From Clostridia bacterium (GTDB lineage Bacteria; Bacillota; Clostridia; Oscillospirales; CAG-272), in assembly GCA_029010655.1 (NCBI GenBank), contig JAQXKW010000206.1, positions 1 to 17,645 on the forward strand: a DNA stretch of 17,645 nucleotides, given 5' to 3'. Positions 13,467 through 17,645 of this stretch are shown piece after piece; position 1 is the first letter of the stretch; each line of letters starts with the position of its first letter. The notes beneath the pieces were generated by a model that saw only the letters and a list, made by a program, of their open reading frames with translations, was not told the DNA's origin and did no database searches. Made by a program: the position numbers and the translations under genes.

Positions 13467-14350
13467 TCGTCATTTTCAATTTTCAGCAATTCTTTATATA
13501 AAATTCCTTTTGCAACGCCACGGTCCTTTGCCGCCGCCTTTATTGCGTCCATTTTGCCCAGACCGGAATCTATATACATCTGAACATGCTCTTGAATATC
13601 TTGGGGATAAGAGGATGCGTCGGAATCCTTAAAGCCGCCCTCAACCACCAGCACATATTCGCCTCGGGGCTCTTTTGTTTCATACAGGGCAACAGCCTTA
13701 GAAACGGTAGTTCTGATTATTTCCTCATTCAGTTTCGTCATTTCACGGCAAAGTGTGATTTTTCTGTCGCCCATGTAGCTTAAAATATCCGAAAGAGTTT
13801 GTCTCAGCTTGTGAGGGGCTTCGTAGAAAATCATGGTCCGCTCCTCGTATTTAAGACTCAAAAGTCTTTCACGCCTGTCAGTTTTATTGGTGGTAATAAA
13901 GCCTTCAAAGGTAAATCTGCCGGTAGTGAGCGCAGAAAGGGCAAGTGCGGTGACTGCCGCACAGCACCCGGGAACGGCGGTTACGGGAATATTCTTTTCG
14001 GCGCATAGCCTTACAAGATCCTCGCCGGGGTCGCTGATTGCAGGCATTCCTGCGTCCGTTACCAATGCGCAGGACTCTCCCGCAAGCAGTCTCTCTGCGA
14101 TATATTCTCCCCGCTCCCTTTTATTGTGCTCGAAATAGCTGACAAGGGGCTTTGAAATGCAGAATCGGGACAACAGAAGTCCTGAATTTCTCGTATCCTC
14201 TGCGGCAACGAAATCTACCCCGGACAGTACCTTCAGGGCTCTTTCCGACAGGTCGGAAAGGTTGCCTATTGGAGTTGCCACAAGATAAAGGGTGCCGCCG
14301 CAAACTTTATTTTTTTCGGCGTTCATGTCCGTATGTTTAAGTCCGCTCAT
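13463..14350 (-). CDS. rsmI: 16S rRNA (cytidine1402-2'-O)-methyltransferase
   Basis: The protein (295 residues from ATG 14350) is a tetrapyrrole-methylase-fold SAM enzyme. It has the RsmI pattern GTLYLVATPIGNLSDLSERAL near the N-terminus, VAAEDTR, the glycine-rich TDAGMPAISDPG, and VPGCCAAVTALALSAL. RsmI methylates the ribose of C1402 in the ribosomal P site. I chose ATG 14350 because it overlaps the stop of the upstream methyltransferase gene as ATGA. There is no clear ribosome site, so translational coupling is likely. A second possible start is ATG 14326. In B. subtilis the orthologue yabC follows yabB-yazA; here yazA is absent. Confidence 0.95.
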   Translation of the reverse strand: MSGLKHTDMNAEKNKVCGGTLYLVATPIGNLSDLSERALKVLSGVDFVAAEDTRNSGLLLSRFCISKPLVSYFEHNKRERGEYIAERLLAGESCALVTDAGMPAISDPGEDLVRLCAEKNIPVTAVPGCCAAVTALALSALTTGRFTFEGFITTNKTDRRERLLSLKYEERTMIFYEAPHKLRQTLSDILSYMGDRKITLCREMTKLNEEIIRTTVSKAVALYETKEPRGEYVLVVEGGFKDSDASSYPQDIQEHVQMYIDSGLGKMDAIKAAAKDRGVAKGILYKELLKIENDD

Positions 14351-15105
14351 TTGAAAAGATGCGAAAGAGAGCACGTATCGTACACTTTCTGCATATCCTC
14401 CGTATAGTCTCTTGTTCCGCTTTTATAAATAATAAGCGGTCTTGAATGTATAAGCGAGGGGTTAGCCCCCTTTTTGCTCTCGCAAAGCACAAGGCAGGGT
14501 GCTGACTCCGTGTCGGGATATACCGTAACCAGCTTTTTGGGCTCAAGTCCGTTTGAACGAAGGGAAAAGAACAGGTCGCAAAGCCTGTCCGCTCTGTATA
14601 CGGTATAGAAAAGCCCGCCGTATTTCAGAAGTCTTGAGGCTGCGGCGCAAAAATCGGAAATTGTTCCGTTAATCTCACGGCGTGCCGCGTTCATTTCAGG
14701 CGAAAGATTTCCTGCGCCCCCTCCTGCGGTCATATAGGGAGGGTTTGATATTACCGTGTCAACGCATCCGCCGGTATCCTTTTCGGTCAGGTTGCGAATA
14801 TCCCCCTCAATAACGGTCATTCTGTGGGAGAGATTATTCAACAGCGCATTTCTTTTTGAAATGTGGGCAAATCTGGGCTGAATTTCAGCCGCATACATAT
14901 AATCAATCTTGTTTTTTGTAAGGCAGAGAAGGGAAGCTACGCCCGTTCCGCCGCCTAAATCAATTCCTTTACTGCCTTTTTTAACAAAAGCCGACAAAAG
15001 ATAAGCATCCGTGCCGAAGGTAAGTCCGGATTTCAGCTGTATCAGGGAAAGATCTTCGTTTATATAGTCAAGCCGTTCGTCCGGCAAAAGCTCAATATTT
15101 TTCAT
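14347..15105 (-). CDS. TrmN6-type SAM-dependent methyltransferase (tRNA1(Val) A37 N6-methyltransferase family)
   Basis: The 252-residue protein has the Rossmann SAM loop IDLGGGTGVASLL and the NPPYMTAGGG motif of N6-adenine methyltransferases. Its opening, DERLDYINEDLSLIQLKSG, is like B. subtilis YabB and E. coli TrmN6. The family methylates A37 of tRNA1(Val), but substrate identity here is inferred. I chose ATG 15105 because the homologous region begins there and GGAG lies just upstream, at a short 3-nt spacing. An in-frame TTG at 15123 lacks a ribosome site. The stop overlaps the rsmI start. No promoter is visible between the upstream terminator-like hairpin and this gene. Confidence 0.88.
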   Translation of the reverse strand: MKNIELLPDERLDYINEDLSLIQLKSGLTFGTDAYLLSAFVKKGSKGIDLGGGTGVASLLCLTKNKIDYMYAAEIQPRFAHISKRNALLNNLSHRMTVIEGDIRNLTEKDTGGCVDTVISNPPYMTAGGGAGNLSPEMNAARREINGTISDFCAAASRLLKYGGLFYTVYRADRLCDLFFSLRSNGLEPKKLVTVYPDTESAPCLVLCESKKGANPSLIHSRPLIIYKSGTRDYTEDMQKVYDTCSLSHLFK

Positions 15106-15121
15106 ATTCTCCGAAAATGTC

Positions 15122-15163
15122 AAAAGGGTTGCCTTATTTAGAAAAAACTAAATAAGGCAACCC
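15122..15163 (-). terminator. Terminator-like hairpin after the ferredoxin gene
   Basis: A perfect 16-bp stem (15126-15141 with 15148-15163) and 6-nt loop lies 17 bp after the ferredoxin stop. On minus it is followed by only four T residues. The trmN6-like start is 20 bp beyond, so the hairpin may act as a partial terminator or attenuator. Confidence 0.75.
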
Positions 15164-15180
15164 CGACCTATGTTCCCTGA

Positions 15181-15351
15181 TTACTCAGCTTTGGGTGCTT
15201 CAACAGGGCATGTGCCTGCACAAGCGCCGCAATCAAGACACTTATCGGGATCGATAACGTACTTGCCGTCGCCCTCGGTAATAGCGTCAGCAGGACACTC
15301 AGCAGCGCAAGCGCCGCATGCGATGCAATCATCGGAAATCTTGTAAGCCAT
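15181..15351 (-). CDS. 2[4Fe-4S] ferredoxin, 56 residues
   Basis: This short gene encodes MAYKISDDCIACGACAAECP and a second half that repeats the pattern. The eight cysteines are C9, C12, C15, C19 and C38, C41, C44, C48, each set as CxxCxxCxxxCP. That is the classic clostridial ferredoxin, which binds two [4Fe-4S] clusters and carries low-potential electrons in the cytoplasm. The ATG has a GGAGG ribosome site 7 nt away, and a strong promoter lies upstream. Codon use is highly biased, as expected for an abundant protein. It occupies the place that yabA has in B. subtilis, just after ricT, which encodes an Fe-S protein. Confidence 0.95.
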   Translation of the reverse strand: MAYKISDDCIACGACAAECPADAITEGDGKYVIDPDKCLDCGACAGTCPVEAPKAE

Positions 15352-15417
15352 TGTTTTTCCTCCGTAAAATAATCTGTATCAGGTCGGATTTTGTCCGATA
15401 AACTGACTTGCGAAGTA

Positions 15418-15445
15418 ATTATAACACATATTTTTCAGTTTGCAA
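15418..15445 (-). promoter_or_regulatory. Promoter of the ferredoxin gene
   Basis: On the minus strand, TTGCAA (15440-15445), a 16-bp spacer and a perfect TATAAT (15418-15423) with an extended -10 TG. The leader of about 60 nt can fold a small TCGGA/TCCGA hairpin around 15384-15398, with no recognised riboswitch. Confidence 0.75.
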
Positions 15446-15471
15446 ATACTTTTTATGAAAAATATTAAAAA

Positions 15472-16404
15472 TTATTCGGGAATATTTTCCTCATCGTCGA
15501 AAGTGTCTTTTTCTTCGGCGTTTGCACGTTTTCCTTTTGCAAGAATTACCTTCAGGCTGTCCCTGTGGTATACCTTTATTATTTCGCCGGCTTTATCCGG
15601 AAGGGAAACCTTGCAAAAGCCCGAAAGGGGAGATATTTCTTTAACAAATCCCACTCCGTCGGGGGTCTGCACCTTTGAGTCCACGGGAGGGGTTCTGGAA
15701 AGCTCGTCTTCGTAAACTGCGCTCTCGTATTTAAGACAGCACATTAAACGTCCGCAGGTGCCGGAAATTTTCGAGGAATTAAGGCTGAGGTTCTGTTCCT
15801 TTGCCATTTTTATTGATACCTGGCCGAAATCGGAAAGGAAGGTGGAACAGCAGAAGGGTCTTCCGCACACTCCTATGCCGCCCATTAATTTGGCTTCGTC
15901 ACGTATGCCTATCTGCCGCAGTTCAATTCTTGTGTGGAAAACGCCCGCAAGATCCTTTACAAGCTCTCGGAAATCCACACGCCCCTCGGCGGAGAAATAA
16001 AACAGCAGTTTGCTGTTATCAAATGTATATTCGGCTTCAATCAGCTTCATGTCAAGACCGTGCTTTGCAATGAGCTGAAGGCACTGGTCAAAGGCGTTCT
16101 TTTCAAGCTGCTTGTTGGATTCGTATCTTACAATGTCGTCCTTTGTTGCCGCACGCTCAACAGGTCTAAGTGGCTGAACCACTTCTTTGCCGAGGACGGT
16201 TTTGTTGGCAAATGCAACAGTACCGTATTCGGTTCCCCTTGCTGTTTTTACGATAACCGGGTCGCCAGATTTGAACTTGAGCCCTACGGGAGAAAAATAG
16301 TATACCTTTCCCGCATCTCTGAATTTTACACCTATAACCTCGACCGGCTCGTCGGGTGCGATTTCCGGCACGCTGTCAATATCCTTGTTTGTCTGTTTGT
16401 CCAT
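15472..16404 (-). CDS. ricT: PSP1/RicT (YaaT) family protein
   Basis: The 310-residue protein carries the PSP1 domain (about 20-230). It has the conserved cysteines C180, C185, C186 (CGRPFCC) and C217, C222, C223 (CGRLMCC), and the linker KMAKEQNLSLNSSKISG. In B. subtilis, RicT (YaaT) forms the RicA-RicF-RicT complex, which binds [4Fe-4S] clusters through such cysteines and modulates RNase Y, sporulation and competence. The C-terminus is acidic and variable. The ribosome site is weak (GAAAGAACGG region). It follows holB with a 21-bp gap, as in B. subtilis, and the two probably share the holB promoter. No clear hairpin follows the stop, so transcription may continue into the ferredoxin gene. 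Confidence 0.93.
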   Translation of the reverse strand: MDKQTNKDIDSVPEIAPDEPVEVIGVKFRDAGKVYYFSPVGLKFKSGDPVIVKTARGTEYGTVAFANKTVLGKEVVQPLRPVERAATKDDIVRYESNKQLEKNAFDQCLQLIAKHGLDMKLIEAEYTFDNSKLLFYFSAEGRVDFRELVKDLAGVFHTRIELRQIGIRDEAKLMGGIGVCGRPFCCSTFLSDFGQVSIKMAKEQNLSLNSSKISGTCGRLMCCLKYESAVYEDELSRTPPVDSKVQTPDGVGFVKEISPLSGFCKVSLPDKAGEIIKVYHRDSLKVILAKGKRANAEEKDTFDDEENIPE

Positions 16405-16425
16405 AATAACCGTTCTTTCTGTATT

Positions 16426-17424
16426 TTATGCCGCCGATGCGGCAAGATGAGTGAGCACTAAAGTAATGTTTGCATTGGAAAGGGAAATATCCTCGCTTGC
16501 TTTCACGATGCTGTCAAAAAGTCTGACCAGCTTTGCAACAGTAACGCTTTTGCAAATCTCCGACGCTTCGGAAACATCTGAGTAGAAAGTAAACGCTTTT
16601 CCGCCGTTTTTATATGCTATAAGATCCCTGACGGCTGACTGTATAAGGCGGAAGAACAAGTCGCACTCTCCTCTTGTCAGCTTTAAGGAATTAACAAATA
16701 CTATGCTTTCGCCCTTTCTGCCCGTACACAGCTTTTTTACAAAAGCAGATGCGTTTTCATAAACCTTTGACGATTTATCGCCGTTTCTTACAATTTCTGC
16801 CGCCGCACCGAGAGAGCCTGAAGCGAGAGTTGCGGCACTTTTCAGCGTTTTTTCGTCAACGGCTTTGAATTCAGGGCTGTTTTGCAGATTTTTGAAAATA
16901 ATATCCGGAGAAAACAGCTCCATTCTGAGGGTGACCGCACGGCTTCGTACGGTTTCCAATAGCAATGCGGAATCGGTGGTCAGAAGCAGAAAAACCGCAT
17001 AGGAGGGAGGCTCCTCAAGGGTTAAAAGCAAAGCGTTTTGAGCGGCGGGGGTCATTTTCTCCGCCTCTTCGATTATGTAAAATTTATAATCCGAATTTTC
17101 GTTGGGGCTGTAATAAACCGTTTTCAGCATTTGTCGGACTGATTCAACGGAGATTGTGGCATTTTCACCTTTGTTAAGATAATATATGTCCGCAAAAAAA
17201 CCGTTTTTGATTTTTTTGCAGTTTTCGCATTTGCCGCAGGGAATATCACCCGATTTTGCAGTGCAGACAAGCCCGTTTATCATAGACATTGCAAAGGTGT
17301 GCCTGCCGCTTTTTTCGGGACCTTCCACAATATATGCGTGACTTACGGTATGTCCCAAAATATCTTCCGTCATCAGAGCCTTCAGCTTCTCATTTCCTAT
17401 GAGAGAAGGGAAAACATCAGCCAA
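16426..17424 (-). CDS. holB: DNA polymerase III delta-prime subunit
   Basis: The 332-residue AAA+ protein is the clamp-loader delta-prime subunit. It has the start pattern MADVFPSLIGNEKLK, the HAYIVEGP strand, four cysteines of a zinc module (C54, C63, C66, C69) and IIEEAEKMTPAAQNALLLTLEEPP. It also has a sensor/arginine-finger region, RSRAVTLR. The P-loop (GPEKSGRHT, 35-43) lacks the standard GKT, and the usual SRC motif is SRA. Delta-prime is expected not to hydrolyse ATP. I chose TTG 17424 because GAAGGGGG is 7 nt upstream and because a consensus promoter at 17455-17483 excludes the ATG at 17487. It leads the holB-ricT unit. Confidence 0.92.
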   Translation of the reverse strand: MADVFPSLIGNEKLKALMTEDILGHTVSHAYIVEGPEKSGRHTFAMSMINGLVCTAKSGDIPCGKCENCKKIKNGFFADIYYLNKGENATISVESVRQMLKTVYYSPNENSDYKFYIIEEAEKMTPAAQNALLLTLEEPPSYAVFLLLTTDSALLLETVRSRAVTLRMELFSPDIIFKNLQNSPEFKAVDEKTLKSAATLASGSLGAAAEIVRNGDKSSKVYENASAFVKKLCTGRKGESIVFVNSLKLTRGECDLFFRLIQSAVRDLIAYKNGGKAFTFYSDVSEASEICKSVTVAKLVRLFDSIVKASEDISLSNANITLVLTHLAASAA

Positions 17425-17454
17425 TCTATTACCCCCTTCAAACAATACTACTCG

Positions 17455-17483
17455 ATTATACCATATTGTTTTTGACTTGTCAA
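17455..17483 (-). promoter_or_regulatory. Consensus promoter of holB-ricT
   Basis: On the minus strand, TTGACA (17478-17483), a 17-bp spacer and TATAAT (17455-17460) form a full consensus promoter. The predicted start near 17448 leaves a 24-nt leader carrying the GAAGGGGG ribosome site. Confidence 0.85.
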
Positions 17484-17529
17484 ACATTTATACGGGAATA
17501 AAAAATAAATCCGCACAGACTATTAACAG

Positions 17530-17644
17530 CTTGCCGAAATAGAGAAAGCCATGAAAAAAGGTCTTAAATTTTCGGTTTTTGTGTTTGCCGCAACAATTAT
17601 TTTCGGAATGGGAATTTACGGACTTAAGTCACTTGCCGAAATAG
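17530..17644 (+). repeat. Pair of 13-nt direct repeats flanking the start of the last gene
   Basis: CTTGCCGAAATAG occurs at 17530-17542, just before the ATG, and again at 17632-17644 inside the coding region. The copies are 102 bp apart and in the same frame (LAEI). No function is apparent. Confidence 0.6.
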
Positions 17645-17645
17645 G
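17551..17645 (+). CDS. Start of an unidentified exported or membrane protein, cut by the window edge
   Basis: Only 31 codons are present. The segment begins MKKGLKFSVFVFAATIIFGM and continues GIYGLKSLAE. A basic n-region followed by a hydrophobic stretch fits a signal peptide or N-terminal membrane anchor. The ribosome site is weak (AGAGAAAG at 7 nt or less from ATG). It is divergent from holB. The family cannot be told from this fragment. Confidence 0.55.
   Translation, partial: MKKGLKFSVFVFAATIIFGMGIYGLKSLAEI

Noticed and set aside
15352..15471. Riboswitch or iron-responsive element before the ferredoxin gene
   Set aside because: The leader is about 60 nt with one weak 5-bp hairpin and no recognised aptamer core.
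1..17645. Mobile elements, CRISPR arrays, defence or secondary-metabolite systems
   Set aside because: I found no transposase, integrase, terminal repeats, spaced repeats or clustered accessory genes. Nearly all genes are core housekeeping or family-level recognisable.

Overview
This window looks like ordinary chromosomal core sequence from a spore-forming, probably anaerobic, low-to-moderate GC Firmicute of the class Clostridia. An Oscillospiraceae/Ruminococcaceae-like gut lineage is possible, but that is my inference. The grounds are strong GGAGG-type ribosome sites, TTGACA/TATAAT promoters, a sigma-K gene, a Gram-positive-type LexA, a 2[4Fe-4S] ferredoxin, RicT (YaaT) and a gene order shared in part with Bacillus subtilis. 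I see no mobile element, CRISPR array, rRNA or tRNA, and no frameshifted gene. No gene-free stretch exceeds about 180 bp.

Left part (1-4931). A small membrane protein of the TIGR04086 type and yajC lie on the minus strand, with an unusual terminator-like hairpin between them. Divergent from yajC is a DUF4838 protein without a signal peptide. Next come a small DUF378 membrane protein and a HAD phosphatase on the minus strand, an intact sigma-K gene with a pro-sequence on the plus strand, and a DtxR-type regulator with iron-type metal ligands on the minus strand.

Middle part (4981-10666). A DUF362/ferredoxin protein is coupled by an ATGA overlap to ispE, the fourth enzyme of the MEP isoprenoid pathway. 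A back-to-back promoter pair separates this operon from a divergent YegS-type lipid kinase gene. Then come GTP-dependent PEP carboxykinase on the minus strand and lexA on the plus strand, with a candidate SOS box over the lexA -35 element.

Right part (10669-17645). The minus-strand series holB - ricT - ferredoxin - trmN6-like methyltransferase - rsmI - metG - tatD resembles the B. subtilis holB-yaaT-yabA-yabB-yazA-yabC-abrB-metS-yabD region. Here yabA, yazA and abrB are absent, and a 56-residue ferredoxin lies where yabA would be. A truncated plus-strand gene for a membrane or exported protein begins at the right edge.

Promoters and ribosome sites correct several start codons, notably the lipid kinase (GTG at 7131) and holB (TTG at 17424). 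I found no convincing new biological system. The observations most worth checking are the terminator-like hairpins that abut or contain the next gene's ribosome site, the DUF362-ispE coupling, and the ferredoxin next to the Fe-S protein RicT.
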